NCBI GenBank assembly: GCA_940671915.1
Contig: CALNVZ010003434.1
Coordinates: forward strand, 24,379,540 to 24,443,539
From: Paracentrotus lividus
Lineage: Eukaryota > Echinodermata > Echinoidea > Camarodonta > Echinidae
Reading direction: 5' to 3'
DNA: 64,000 bases
A model generated the notes under the pieces. It worked only from the letters and a program-made list of their open reading frames with translations. It was not told the origin of the DNA and did not search any database. Positions 1 to 30,547 of this stretch are shown here, piece after piece. Positions within the stretch are counted from its first letter, which is position 1. Every line of letters starts with the position of its first letter. The position numbers and the translations under genes are program-made.

Positions 1-84
1 TCAACATGCGCATGCCTTTTTTTTCCGATGTGGCAATACGGAGGCATGCCTTCCGACCGTGCGCGGTCGAAGATTCATCTAGTT
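1..84 (+). repeat. 84-bp block repeated in inverse orientation at 53688-53772
   Basis: The block contains gcatgc palindromes, a short T run and the hairpin gaccgtgcgcggtc, and ends near attcatctagtt. The copy at 53688-53772 is its reverse complement with essentially only the T-run length differing. The left side may be cut by the window edge. Confidence 0.85.
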
Positions 85-624
85 TATATCTTGTTCTAAG
101 AGGGAATGGTACCAAAGTTTTTGAAATAGCCCCATTACCCTATCCTCAAACCGAGGCCTAAACCCTTGTCTTCAGAAACCTTAACCACAACCTTTAAGAG
201 TAAATTTATTTATCTTGGATCCAATGATGCATAAGACTACTGTAGTCTGCGATTCCGAGAAAACAGTACTTTTGTCATTGAGGCTTTCTGCGTCATTTCT
301 TCCCTGGCGAACTAGCAATTGAAGGTTGACATATTCTACTTCTAATCAAATCTTATTTATGCCACGTTTACATTTAGTCTACGATGGGTGATCTTGGGTT
401 AGCTTATGCCTGTCCCACCCCCTCCCCTCTCGTTCACGTAGCCCATATTTTGACCATGGGCTCCCTTGCTATTAGAGATGATCATGCGATGATCGTAGAC
501 CAAATGTATCATTGAGCTTCAATCAAGTGCTGATTTTTTTTTTATCCTTGTAAATAACTTATGGGGATTATCAATATTTCTTAACGATTCTAACTGTCAT
601 TTTCCTTTGGATTTCTTTTCTAAG
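85..624 (+). other. BCAS3 intronic sequence, nothing recognised
   Basis: AT-rich sequence with no coding-like frame or clear repeat; it is presumably the intron upstream of the first exon visible here. Confidence 0.5.
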
Positions 625-17848
<17,224 letters not shown>

Positions 17849-18345
17849 CGAAGGTTGGGAAGAGTGTGAACGTGACCCCTCACACCCTCTCAATACATAT
17901 GGTAGCCTGGGTTTGTCATTGAAGAACGTTTTGAAGAGTATGAAGGTGGCCTCTAACCAGCTTATAAACATTTTATCCTGGGTAACTTGGTGATTCAATC
18001 ATTAAAGGTTTGGAAGAGCCTGAAAGTAACTCTTCACACCCTGGCATACAAATTGCAGTCAGGGTTCCATAGCTAGGTGATTCATCATTGAAGAATGTTT
18101 GAAAGAGTATGAGCATGATGTTTCACACCCTCTCATACGATAAGAAGATGATTTGTTATTGAAGAAGTTTGATGAGTGTGAACGTAACTCTTCACACCAT
18201 CTCTTACACTTTGCACCCTAGGTTCGATTAGTAGGTGATTCATCATTGACAAAGGAGGTTTTGGAAGAGTGGGAATGTGACCCTTCACACTTTCTCTTAC
18301 ACACTGCAGCCTAGAGTTGATGCTAGGTAATTCGTCGTTAAAGGG
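17849..18345. repeat. degenerate tandem repeat of about 85 bp after the BCAS3 stop
   Basis: At least five units follow the pattern gtgattcatcattgaagaa, ggttttggaagagtgtgaa, cgtgacccttcacaccctct, catac. The units are diverged from one another. They lie in what should be the BCAS3 3' UTR. Confidence 0.8.
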
Positions 18346-18471
18346 ATGTGAAAAGCAATGTTGCTCAAGTTCAAACCCTCCTACTGGAAACTCGCAATAG
18401 GGTTTAGTTCTTGTAAGTTGGCAGTTGCCTTGACTGCAATTTATCCATCTGCTTACAGCTGCTTGCCCAAC

Positions 18472-18477
18472 AATAAA
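18472..18477 (+). terminator. candidate polyadenylation signal for BCAS3
   Basis: aataaa occurs 624 bp after the BCAS3 stop. It is the first canonical hexamer I see downstream. Others occur further on (near 23291, 26173 and 28667), so the true 3' end is unresolved. Confidence 0.35.
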
Positions 18478-19087
18478 GTTGTAAAGTGTAAACACGCCCG
18501 GACACTAAATTGTTCGCGCATTCTCCTACAACAGCATCGGTTTTATAGCTAGAGAAAAGCCGTCTTTAACATATGGAGTGGTGATACGCAAAGATTTGAC
18601 TCTGCAGATACATGTAGGTGTTGCTTCTTGCAGAGTTGATAGCTGCCTTGCCATAAAGTCAACCACACATTGTGTACGAAATCTGCTATTAAACACGATG
18701 CTAATTCATAACTATTTCATGTAATGTGAACATGCCTTCTCAGCTGAACATCATTACTAGCTGTGCAGTCCATATTGGGTAAATAATGCATTATCTTCAT
18801 GTATACATGTACATGTATATGGAAGGTGTGGAATGTAGTATTGTTATGAGTGTATACATGTGTGAACATAACTGATACTGAGTTCATATTACCAGTTCAA
18901 ACATACTGCCAACGTGTCAATTTTTTTTAAAACACCATAACCCCATTCACCCATGTAGAATTAAGGTGTCTTATTCTACACGCTGTATATCTATAGAATT
19001 TGGAATCATATGGTTATTATATCTCATTCTAATATATTAGAAACCAATGTGCTAATATTTCAATGATATATTGGACATTAATATATA

Positions 19088-19470
19088 CCTCATTTACACA
19101 GTGACTCGGGTCGCGTGTTCGACACAGCAATTTTATTCCATGTTAACGGGATCAGTGTGATCCATGACTCGGGTTCGACATGCCTTTTTTGCTCCGCCAA
19201 AATCGTAGGTTTCGATCGGGAGGCGGATTTGACACGGCAATGTAAACAGAAAGCTGTGTCGAAGTCGATGACCTTGAGGTCAGATTTGGAATTTAGCTAT
19301 ACATCACAACACACATTAATGACGTCCCTTTACTTCCGGTCAAGATCTGGGAGACGTGTTGAACTGGCATTTTTTGTTGTGTATAAACACGATCACAGGT
19401 TCACTCTTTGCAGTTTGAACCCTTCCTGAGGATTCGACATGAGAGCCGAGTCACAATGTAAACGCCGTAA
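19088..19470 (+). mobile_element. MITE-like element, copy 1 of 4
   Basis: The element begins tttacacagtgactcgggtc and ends gccgagtcacaatgtaaacg; these ends are inverted repeats of each other. The body contains cgacatgccttttttgctcc, aatcgtaggtttcgatcggg, cgatgaccttgaggtcagat and cattaatgacgtccctttac. Three other copies lie at 43745-44148, 49452-49855 and 52668-53048, all inverted. Confidence 0.85.
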
Positions 19471-19723
19471 TTTTATCATTGTAATAGCTGAAATCAATCA
19501 CTGAAACATGGTTCAATCTTGATATGAATATAAAGCAGGTCGGATGTAAAGACAGAAAGTAGAGTTCTCTCCTGTTATAACAAGGCCCCAAGTTAAAAAT
19601 ATCTAATGTTATGATACAGTGTAACAAGAATTTTTTAATGATTTTGCGAAATGAAACTATTGCAAAATATTAGCAAAAGTAAAATGCTTATGAAAATTGA
19701 AAGCATTATCTGGTAAACAACTT

Positions 19724-20056
19724 GATATGCTGAAACCTCACAAAATACTGGTGTTGTTGTATTCTATAGAAAGAAAACTTACAAAGGTGTTTACTTTCAT
19801 AATCAAAAGTAAAAATACTGTCCCATTCCGTGGGAGATTTGATAAAAGTGTTTTCACTTTTCAATAACGGTACGGTCTAAATTAATTGTGTATCAAATTC
19901 TGATGACATGCATGTACTAAGAGTAGATCAATGGTTTTCTCTACTTGTTGTGTACCTGTCATTTAAAGACAAAGTTTGTGGTGAAAAGGTATTCTTACAA
20001 AATATATTTGTCTTTTGATATGAAACCTCACAAAAGACTGGTGTTGTTGTTCTCTA
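19724..20056. repeat. tandem unit of about 293 bp; second unit interrupted by a transposon
   Basis: gatatg...aaacctcacaaa, ctggtgttgttgt begins at 19724 and again at 20017. In unit 1 the next sequence is attctatagaaagaaaactt; in unit 2 it is interrupted at tctcta (20056) and resumes at tagaaagaaaacttataaag (21818) after the element. The rest of unit 2 then follows to about 22080. Confidence 0.85.
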
Positions 20057-21077
20057 CAGTGCGTCCCAAAAAGAACTATACACTTTTGAAATGGCTGCCA
20101 AATAAAAAATATATGATTTTAGGTAATGACATTTACAGGTATGGAAAGCTCATCATCCCAAATTTTATATGACATCAAAAAGTCCGAAAATAAGTCATGC
20201 ATGAATGAGCAGCTTTCACTTTTGTAATGGGTATGGAAATTAGGGTGCGCAGGATTGCCCTAACAATTTGTATGAGGAAAGTCATTTGGAGCTTATGGAA
20301 TTGAGGATGATATGCAGAATTACTGATCAATTATGATGAGTTGGTTTTGCTAAGTGAAATTTGTTGAATTGGGGATTACATTTTCATGCATGAGTGAACA
20401 GGAATATGTTTTCCTATTGTTGAATTGTAACTTTCCAAGGTATATTAATGAGGTCCTTCAGTGGTGTGTTTAATCTCTCTCTCTTCCTTTCTCATCCCCT
20501 CCTCTTTCTTTCTTTCTCTCTCTCTCTCTCTCTCTCTCTTTGTCTTCCTCCCTCTCTCCCTCTCTCTTCTTTCTTTCCTTCACTGCTCCCTCCCTCTTCT
20601 CTATCTATCTCTCTCTTTTTGCATGGGTTGTGTTTTGACCATTCATATTCATTGGTTTCTACCAAATATCCTGACTACCTCCTCGCATCATGGTCTTTTC
20701 ACATTTACCCAAATTGGGATGGTTGATGACAATCTATTAATCTATCAATCAATCAGTCACACAAATTAGACAATCAACAACTATCTAATACAACACCAGT
20801 CCCAAATGTTTCAACTAATCAATCAGCATTACATCATCTTCATACAGTTATTTCAATATCAATGTCATTCTGTTATCATAATCAATCAACTCAATTGATC
20901 AACCAACCAACTATCCAGTCATTTTCGCAATTTGGACTTTGTAAAGGAATATGACAGTGTACACAAATTTGTGAAATTAACATGTCAGTCTTACTCTAAT
21001 TCTCTATTCTTTATTTTGTAATGTGCTAATTCAATGCTACAGTGCTGTTATTCTTTCCTTTCTTTCTTTCTTTTTCT

Positions 21078-21121
<44 letters not shown>

Positions 21122-21815
21122 GGGGGGGGGGGGGGGGTTTAAACATCAGTGACTTTGAATAATCCCTTAATGGATAGTAAGAATCATAATATGCCTGCCC
21201 CACATTTCAAGATTATCTAAATTTCTCATTGAATACTAATATCCAATTATGTAAAATTGAATACTCTAAAAAATGTTTGTTGAAAAAAAAAGAATGTCAC
21301 TGATGTTAGACATTCAGACAATCCAAAAGATCATGAAAATGATCATCAAAACTGATCAAAATTCTTACCCTGCATCTCACCTGTTCTGCACCCAATCCTG
21401 ACTACCACTAACACACCACTGAATAAACCTTGGAAAGTTACAATGGTATAATAGGAAATATATATTCCTGTTCACTCATGCATGAAAATGTAATCCCCAA
21501 TTCAACAAATTTCACTTAGCAAACCCCAACTCAACATAATTGATCAGTAATTCTGCATATCATCCTCAATTCCATAGGCTCCAAATGACTTTCCTCATAC
21601 AAATTGGTAGGGCAATTCCTGCGCACCCTAATTTCCATACCCTTTACAAAAGTGAATGCTGCTCATTCATGCATGACTTATTTTCAGACTTTTTGATGTC
21701 ATATGAAATTTGGGATAATGAGCTTTCCATACGTGTAAATTTCATAACCTAAAATCATATACTTTAATATTTGGCAGCCATTTCAAAAGTGTATAGTTCT
21801 TTTTGGGACGCCCTG
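20057..21815. mobile_element. 1759-bp mariner-like foldback element with about 410-bp terminal inverted repeats
   Basis: The left end is cagtgcgtcccaaaaagaac; the reverse of the right end is cagggcgtcccaaaaagaac, and the match continues for about 400 bp (20057-20472 against 21411-21815). Each end abuts TA (20055-20056 and 21816-21817), the duplication made by Tc1/mariner transposases, and the ends resemble mariner termini. The interior (20473-21410) is CT microsatellite, T and G runs and AT-rich DNA without a transposase, so the copy is non-autonomous. The sister tandem unit preserves the empty site. Confidence 0.88.
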
Positions 21816-22080
21816 TATAGAAAGAAAACTTATAAAGGGATTGCTCATGTAATCAAGTAAAAATATGGTCCTATTGCGTGGGAGATTTCATGTACGGTAG
21901 GTGTTTTCACTTTCCAGCAAAAACAGTGTAAATTGTTTGTGCATCAAGTTCTGATGACATACCGTACAAGGATCATAAGTAGGGCAACAATTTTCGAAAT
22001 GCTTATGTACAGACATTTGGAAACATAGTTAGAGGAGACAAAATATCCTTACATAATGTATTTCTGTTTGATTATGAAAT

Positions 22081-25000
22081 GTAACAGGTGGAAATGAAAT
22101 TTCCTCCCATTGTATTTTGAGAGGAGGTTATTATCTAGGGCAATTACCCTATAGCCAATAGGGGGATAACAAATATACATTTTATGTTGGGTTATTACGG
22201 TATGGTGAGACATATCAGATGTTTGACTGTAGTATGTTGAGAATTGTTTCATGATTTCTGTTACTATACAAAGGCAAAGACAGAAATGAATACAAAAAAT
22301 AGAGTCATACTGGTATGATTTAATCGCTATCATCTCCTTCTTAGATTATATACATTTGACTATACAATGGTGAATAGACTCCAAACTGACCAATAAGCAA
22401 CATCCTTGGGGGCAATATGATATTTTATTTGTTGGTCTGTTTTCTTCTTTTGTGTTTGACTGGGTCTAATAACAGGAAAATTGAAATGAAATACAGACAG
22501 AGACTGAAAGAAATCAAATGGTGCTTTTTATGCGTGTACGGAATGACGCAGGTTCAAATGGGACAGAGGACTGTAGCGTAATTCCTTCCATGTCATTTAA
22601 TCTAAACGTGTGCTGTGATTGGTCAATAGTGTGTGATGCTGTACAGGTAAAGAATTGGAGATACTAGTGCATGATGACTATGGTGAAAGACATGGAAATA
22701 CTCATTTTTAATTTTTTTTTTTTTTCTTTAAATTCTGGTATAGATAAATGGTAACACTACGCACAATAAGTGAACAAATACATGTTGTATTTTGCTAAAT
22801 GCAGCTTCAATTTAATCAATCTGAAAAATATTGAAATTTAAGAAATAATGGAAACGATGATTTGTTCTAATTCCCTTCAAAATATCTTTGAAAGAGTTTA
22901 GAGTTTGTATATTTTAAAACTTATAAAGTACAATGTACATGTATGAACATATATTTATTTAAAAAAAATAGCCGAACAATAAATTAATTTTCTTCTTGTT
23001 TTTCTGCCATAAGGGCATTAGTAAACTGTAGTATTGACATCATTATGTTTCTGAAAGGGACGTAAATTAAATATCATTGTTCTACTGTTGTAAAAAAACA
23101 TTTGGTATGTTTGTTATGAATTTTTGAAGGTGCCTTTTAACTCTGCGACATAGATTTTCTGTAACAGTATCATCCATAATTTTATGTTATACTAATAAAT
23201 CTGTTTTTTTTCCCTGTTTGTTAGGATGCTTGGTTAGTTAACATGAGTCAGAGCAAACATTGGTTAACATATATTTGTAATTTGTATAAATAAAGGAAGT
23301 TATGTACATGATGTGTAATTCTATGTTGAACTCAACATGAGTGGGAGGCCATTCTTAAGCAAGTTGTTAGAGCCTTTGTAAATCATCGATCATCTTTTTC
23401 AAGCTGTTTTTCTTTTAAAAACGCAACTGAGATTGCGTAAATGTATTCATAATATCATTAGCAGCGCCGTAAACACCCCCCCCCCCTAAAAAAAAAGAGA
23501 CAATGACGAGTCCTTTGAATAAAGTACATATGGGTCTGTGCATGGACTTACGTATTAGCTAATGAAGGATAGACGAAACTTGTACTGCAATATATTTTGC
23601 CAGTGTTTTTATAAAATATATATACATTCCACTCCAAATATTGGGCTCTTTGTAGAAAAAATTCTGTCTGCTGATCGGGTTAACTCTTTATAAAATTATA
23701 TACGAGTTAGTTGCTCTCTCAGCAGAACCTTTAACTATTTGTAAGTGCATTTTATGAGAACTATTAGGTTCTGAAAAGAAAAATGTTAACAGCTTTGCAA
23801 CTATGGGATACATGTATGTATCAAAGTGTTCATGTTGTGGTCCAGTGGACATGTCGCGAACGGTTGATCACAGAGTACATGTATATGCTTTGAATCCTGT
23901 AATTCACAAATATATTCTGGCAAGATTTTAATTTCCATTTGCCATACTTGACCCATATGAGGTACACTGTAAAAAGGTAACATTAGGAATAGATTCCTTG
24001 AATGCAAAGGGCTGAGAAACGTTGTCTTAGTGAGCTCTGTTGCCTATCATTATTTCGGTATTCCTGTCTACTAGAATTTGAGTTTCACACTCTTCAAAGA
24101 CAAATTTAATGTTTTCCTTGAGTGAAATAATTGAATTAGCATTATTGCAGACAAAATCTCCCAGCTATTTTATGATAAGGAAAATAATGATACTGGTTAA
24201 GTCTTATACTGGTTGAGTCTTATCTCATCTGTCTTCTAACACTTACACTCCTGTATACACATAATTAAGTCAATGAATGCAACAAAAACGTAAGACTCTC
24301 AAGAAGTTTATAAAATTTAAATCAGCTTCCAGTATCTATAGAAAATGAAATGTTCTCACACATATTTGATTGAGTGTATGAGTAAGTTTGTATTATTTAA
24401 AGGAATACACTTTCTTCTCGTATTTATATAAATTCTATTTTTTCATGGGTGTGTGATTGTGTATGTTTTTGAGGTTGATTGTGCATTTTTATTTATATAA
24501 ACTCAGGAAGGGAATTTGAGAAAGTGAGTGAAAAGGCCAGACTTTGGATTTTGAATTTCAGAAGAGGAAGTGTCCTAAATATGTTTCTGTTTCTTCATTT
24601 TACATTGCACAAAACATCTGTTCCTTTTATATGAACCATATAAATCCTATTTCTGCGCTAAGGGTACAAACCTTCTACATGTAATAAATGATTTGAGTAA
24701 ATACTCTTGACTTTTAGCAGAAGTAATAAATATTAAAATTCGAATTCAAACACTTTAAATTTTATTTGTGTTATATGTAATTTCCATGATAAGATTATGG
24801 TTTTCATTTCAATGTGGAAGTGTTAATTTTCAATTTGAAATTAATATAGTAATTCTCTCTTGCTAAAGATTTAGTCAAGAATATTTGACAACAGTTTAAC
24901 AAGTTAAATAACAATTCATCATTTGTACATGTTTCTGCCTTGTATATAATGATTTATGTATCTCTAAGACCTTGTAAAAGAAAGACATTTAGTAGTAAAC

Positions 25001-26460
25001 ATGAAATGTAAAGCTTACTTCTTTTCTTCGTAAGTGAAGCAGGTGGACATACATTGTAGACTGCAGGATTGCCAATTTGATAACAGTATTTTTTCAATAA
25101 GTGAATGCAATATGATAAGATATTATTTCAGGATATTAACAGGGCATCCTATATCAATCTAGAATTATCAAGTAGAGGTTTGATTTCTAACTTATAGTAC
25201 ATATTTTACAGGAAACTGGTAAGTCTACCTTTAAGTTCCATAAAAGGCAAAATACTTATGTTGGTTGGGTATTACCATCGTCATTGACCATGTTAATTGT
25301 TATTCATTTTGAAACTTGAGATGTTGGGATGTTTATTTCAGAAGGAAGGAAGGAAGGATGTTCATGCTTTAGAAAATCAGGGGGGGGGGGAATGAGGGCA
25401 CCCCCCTCCCCCCCCTTTACACCTACACCATCCACTAAACCAAATTTGTTATACACATGTATCTCCATTACACAAAAATATTTGTTAGTGATTCGTAAGA
25501 GCAAAAAAAGTGATACTTTGGCTCTGAATATGTGGGAACACTTTCTCCTTATTTTTCTACAAGAGTATCTGAAACTTGCCCTCCCCCCTCCCCCAATCAA
25601 AATGAATCATCCAGGATCCGTACACAGTCATTTATTCAGGGTCAATTGTTTTTCAATGAAGGCTTACATTGTAGCTCTTGCATGTGGATATGGGAGGGTA
25701 TGAAACAAAAACCAACTCAAACAGTCATTAGTGGTTTGTTTAGTGCTGGTTTATCAATTAAGCAAGGATGTGCTATTGTGTCACTCATGATAATGATGTG
25801 AGTAACTTTTAATTGTCAAGATAATTTACACAACTGTAAGGATAACAAATAACAGATTCTTTTTAGCATGTACAGACAACATGTGAGTAATGGAAATCGA
25901 TGTGCTGTATTTGGCTATTCTATTTATTCGTTCTTTTTCATAAATAATAATTTATTTGCCAAACGCAGATATGATCGTCGTGACATTAATTTACTAGTTC
26001 ATACATCTTCATCAAAATTCTATGGCTGTGTGGGCTATTTCTCTTTCTAATCGTTGTTTGATCATTTAAGGACCCCATGGAAGAACAGCGGTATTGACAA
26101 AATACCGCTGAAATGGGCTATCCGCCGTATTCTTATTATAAAATGTACCATGTATAAATTTAAATGTATTGTTTTACGGAAATAAAAACAAACAAACAAA
26201 CAAACAATAATTGCTTATCAAAAGGGCAGTAGTCATCATGGTTATCACTGCCTCATGTCAAAAACATACATTGCACTTTGCTTCTTTATTACAAGTAACT
26301 CATTAAAAACTCCTCTACATTGCATTATTGCATTGGTTTCCACTGTACTGGATTACATATAAGGTAATGCACTACAACCACAAACAAATATTCTTAGTAG
26401 AGCGTACTAATTGATTACTTTTATTTCCTGACTGAGTCCTGCTTATTTCCTGGATGTACC
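22081..26460. other. intergenic spacer, nothing strong seen
   Basis: AT-rich sequence between the convergent BCAS3 and 14-3-3 genes. Short open frames (for example 25304-25801, around C-rich tracts) look like chance. There is a C run at 23477 and a G run at 25381. Confidence 0.5.
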
Positions 26461-26461
26461 T

Positions 26462-26890
26462 AGTAGGCGGTGCTGCTCTAGCACTAGCTATTTTAAATAG
26501 CGCGCTATTTGTGATCCGATGAATTAGCCCGATCAGAGGAGATCCGACTTTGTTGTAAAATAGTGCACTATTTTGGAGGAAATCCCAGCCCGAGTCATCT
26601 TAGGCTTTTTGGAAAAAACTGGAGCTGGTTTGCGGTTTTAGCACGAAATAGCGTGGTGCTGCACTAGCTCGAGATAAATCTGAAATCATGCAAATGTGCG
26701 TGTATGCGCCAACGGTAGTTACCAGTTGCGCAATACACATCAGGCTTGTTTGTTAAAGGTCACGTCAGGTGGTTAATGCAACATTTTACAGCACATGAGC
26801 TAGTGCAGGACCGGTTTCTCTTTTCAGGTTTTTTTCGTGATCCACCAATTAGCGAGCTATTCTATAGCTCGGGCTAGTGCAGCAGTGCCT
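26462..26890. mobile_element. MITE-like element with imperfect terminal inverted repeats
   Basis: The left end taggcggtgctgctctagca and the reverse of the right end (taggcactgctgcactagc) pair, followed by tagct/agcta and atagcg motifs in both arms. The internal sequence has repeated atagcg/cgctat boxes. Both ends abut ctag, so the exact target duplication is unclear. Confidence 0.6.
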
Positions 26891-27554
26891 AGTGATTGCA
26901 TGGATCCATGTTCTATTAGAGATGTTGTGATTATAAGCGTGACCTTTGAACTTTGGTTCTATTGTTACCAAATATGAGTCATTGGCGAGGAATGCAGAAC
27001 TGAAAAATACAAATTCACACTTGAATGAAGCTCAATGCTATGTACCAAGTGCAACTCTGAAAATGGTGAAATAAATTGCAATGTCGATCATTTTGATAAT
27101 TACATGAAAATGCACATGTATGTGTCGGGATGTGTGAGGTGTGTTAGTGATTTTGTTAAGTGAACTATGCTGAAGCTATACCATAGTTGATAGCCCAACT
27201 CCTGCCTCTATCAGAGCAGATATTTAAAGAATAAATAAACAGGACATTTAATAATCAACTCAATAATATAATTACTTTTAACTTTCGTGACACAAAGTAA
27301 CCAAAATACCCTGAACTTGTACTTTTGTATGTTCTTGTGTAGATAAAATTCATTTTTAAGAGTCATAGTTTACCTAAAACTTTTGAGAGCAATTCCCTTA
27401 CCACTCCTTCATACTGGTACAAACTGTCCAAATATAATTTGATTTGTAATAAAAATCAATATTATATGAGGAAGTCTTGATTTCATTCATGCAAACTCAA
27501 CCACAGGGTTTTCCCCTTATTTTTTTTATTTTGTGAATTTTAAAGAAAGGATAC

Positions 27555-27700
27555 TGCCACACCTCTACCCAAAGGTATCAATTTAGTATGAAAAAATGAG
27601 CAAAAAAAAATTGGACTTCATCTTGATGGAATCCCATTTTCTTTGCTCATTTTTGTTTCTTCATATTATACATTTCTGGTCAGATTCACTCTTTGTTCAA
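27555..27700. repeat. interspersed repeat fragment shared with 34434-34510
   Basis: gatggaatcccattttcttt, gctcatttttg, ttctggtcagattcactctt and tgttcaa correspond in order to the segment after the tRNA-like head at 34380. It is probably the body of the same SINE family with the head lost. Confidence 0.55.
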
Positions 27701-29244
27701 AAATATATATGTAGTAAACAATGAATGACATTAAGCCTAACAGAGATCTATTGTATGATGTGATATCTTCTTTAAATTATTATGTATGATAGATTGATAA
27801 TGCCATGATATATGATTATTATATTCCTCTTTCTAGTGTGTGTATTTAGTAATTGAGATTTAATTATACTTAGATAGGATGAATATAGTTATGAATTATA
27901 CTTAGATATCATAAATACATTTATAGCTGGAGTCTTGGTGGGAGTTTTTCCTTTGTAGTAATTACAGAATTAATGATAATCATACTTCAGATATATCTTA
28001 CATTGGTCACTTTTATCAAGATATATTCTGGTACTTCCGAATTTACCATATTTTAGATTGATAGACGTTGATAGAGTCAACGATGTAATTTATTTTAATT
28101 CCGTTTGGTAAATTTAACCTTCTTTAGATTTAAGCTTCGTGAAATAGAATACTTCATTGAAATGTTGAGGTACATTGTATGTGTGATTATTTATTCAGAA
28201 CTTAACAACAGAAAGTAAACATACATTTTGTAATGAGTTTCCTATCACCATACGAGTAAAGTCTTGTTGGAAAAGCGTCATCGAGCTAAAATCTTTTCTG
28301 TAGAGTTCTAAACAGACATGACAAGTGAAGTAAAGGCCCCTTATTATGTAGGTCATATTTTGCCACTCCTATAGAAAGAATTTCTATTGTGTTCTCTCTC
28401 ATTGGTATAAATCTGGGTTAAGTTTCATTCAGATTTCTTGACTTTGAGATTTTTTTTCCCCCGCTAATATGGGTCAAGGACATGTAGTGTATATGGCAGG
28501 CTATTCTTGCTTATTGTAAAAAAAAAAAACGTTGGTCATTTTTTTAATAATGGCAACTTAATTCTTGTGTAATACAAGATAATATGTAAATGTGTTTTTT
28601 TTTTCCTTCTTTTTCATTGTAAATTTGTGATATATTTAAATTGGATATACTTATAAAAATGAAAATGAAATAAATCTTATGCCAAAAAATGATAAAAGGT
28701 TCCTATGTGTTCTTTTTGGCTTTTTATTGTTCAAGGGACGTGTTGTTATCTTGAGTGACATGTGATGAGAATGAGGCCCTCAACAGTATAATTATGGGTT
28801 CATATTCCATTAATCTAAGAGCAGATGGTCCAATTCTCTGATTGTTTAATTGCACGTGGGATAAAACTCATTTGGTCTACAAACAATTTGGTCTAATTTT
28901 CTTTTGAAGAAATGGGGGAAAAGTAAGTAAGGGGCAATTTAACCATCTGGACATTCCACTAAATGATGATTAGCCCCATATGGCAAGTATTGGACCAAAT
29001 CATGGATTTGCTGATGTAGAATTAGACAAAGAATTTGACTGCTGGTAGACCGAGTAGATCTAAAAACTTTTAAAGAGCTTATTCAGGAGACCAAATTCAG
29101 CTGGACCAACTTGTTCGCCAAAATGATGAAATACGCAAAATCATTGATTCACCATATGGATAGTATATTGGCTGTGTTTGTGCAAAAAAAGTAATACAGG
29201 GTTCCCACTTTATCAAGATGGATTTTTAAAATTGCAGAATAACT

Positions 29245-30332
29245 AAACCCCTAACAAAAAGTTTCGCAAATCGACTTTGGACAATGATAACTTTTCAGGT
29301 ATGCTTTAGTTATTCCTGATATTCATACTATTGGAAAGATAATTTATTCCCCTTTTTATTGATATCCTATTTGCAATGATTGCATCATGCTTTAAAGCAC
29401 AAAATATCGGAATATGGAGAAAAGTAAAAAAAGTCAAATGTTGCAAAATGCACTTTTATTGATCAAATTGGATTCCGAATCCCGACTTTAGGCCCTGGTA
29501 ATTTTTGGGGTATTTTCTAATTTTTATTTAATTTCATACCATTTTCAAGCTCATTTATTCCACTTTTCGATGATACCCTAATTGCAACAATATTGTTGTT
29601 CTTGTATGCACAGATCAGCTGAATCTCATGACAAGTCAGAAGTCAAATGTTGCAAATTGAATGCCTATTGTGAATGTTTGTTATTGTCCGTTGCGAGTTA
29701 CTGAATTTGAGCAAAACAATGCATTTTGCAACTTTTCACTTTTTACTTTGCTATATATTCATGAATTATGTGCATTTAAACGTGAGGTTACCATTGCAAA
29801 TAGGGTATCAATAAATAGAAGAATAAATGAACTTTTCAATGCTATAAAAATTGATAGTGATAAAAATCCACATTAAAATGTATCAAGGATCAAAGTTGTG
29901 TTACAGAACATTCAAACTGAACATTATCTTTCGCTTTGCCTTGCATTTAGGGGGTATTCAGGGGTTCTGTGGACCCGGGCATAACATCACCATGACAAAT
30001 TAGGTATCAATAAAAAGAGGAATAACTGAACTTGATAATGGTTCAAATTCAATAAAAAATTATGAATTGCCCCAAAAGTTATTAGGGTCTAAATTCGAGT
30101 TTCGGAACTTCAATGTGATCAATAAAAGTGCATTTTACTTTTTACTTTTCTCCATATTCTGATATTCTGTGCGTTGAAGCATGACACAATCATTACAAAT
30201 AGGATATCAATAAAAAGGTGAATAAATTATCTTTCCAATGGTACAAATATCAGGAATAACTAAAATGCACCTCAAAAGTTATCTTGGCCCAAAGTCGATT
30301 TGCGGAACTTTTTGGGAGGGGTTTATTTCAAC
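29245..30332. mobile_element. foldback element with about 240-bp arms
   Basis: The left arm (aaacccctaacaaaaagttt, cgcaaatcgactttgg, ttagttattcctgatattca, attgatatcctatttgcaat, gcacttttattgatcaaatt) recurs inverted in 30085-30332 (tgatcaataaaagtgcattt, aataggatatcaataaaaag, atatcaggaataactaaa, gtcgatttgcggaactt, gaggggttt). Further inverted sub-repeats with tatcaataaa lie inside. No coding region. Confidence 0.85.
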
Positions 30333-30547
30333 TTATTTTGATGCGTCATGGTAATGAACATGAGAAAAATTATCTGATATTTTCCTGATTGGAAAAAGTG
30401 AAACTCTATTTCCAGGGCCCCGTTGCTTTGAGAGTTACTATTATAGTAACTTTGCCATCAAATGTAACTACCATGGTAACATTGCTCAGCAGCCAATGAA
30501 AATGCAGTATTTCATGAAAGTTACTATTATAGTTACTCTCTATGCAA

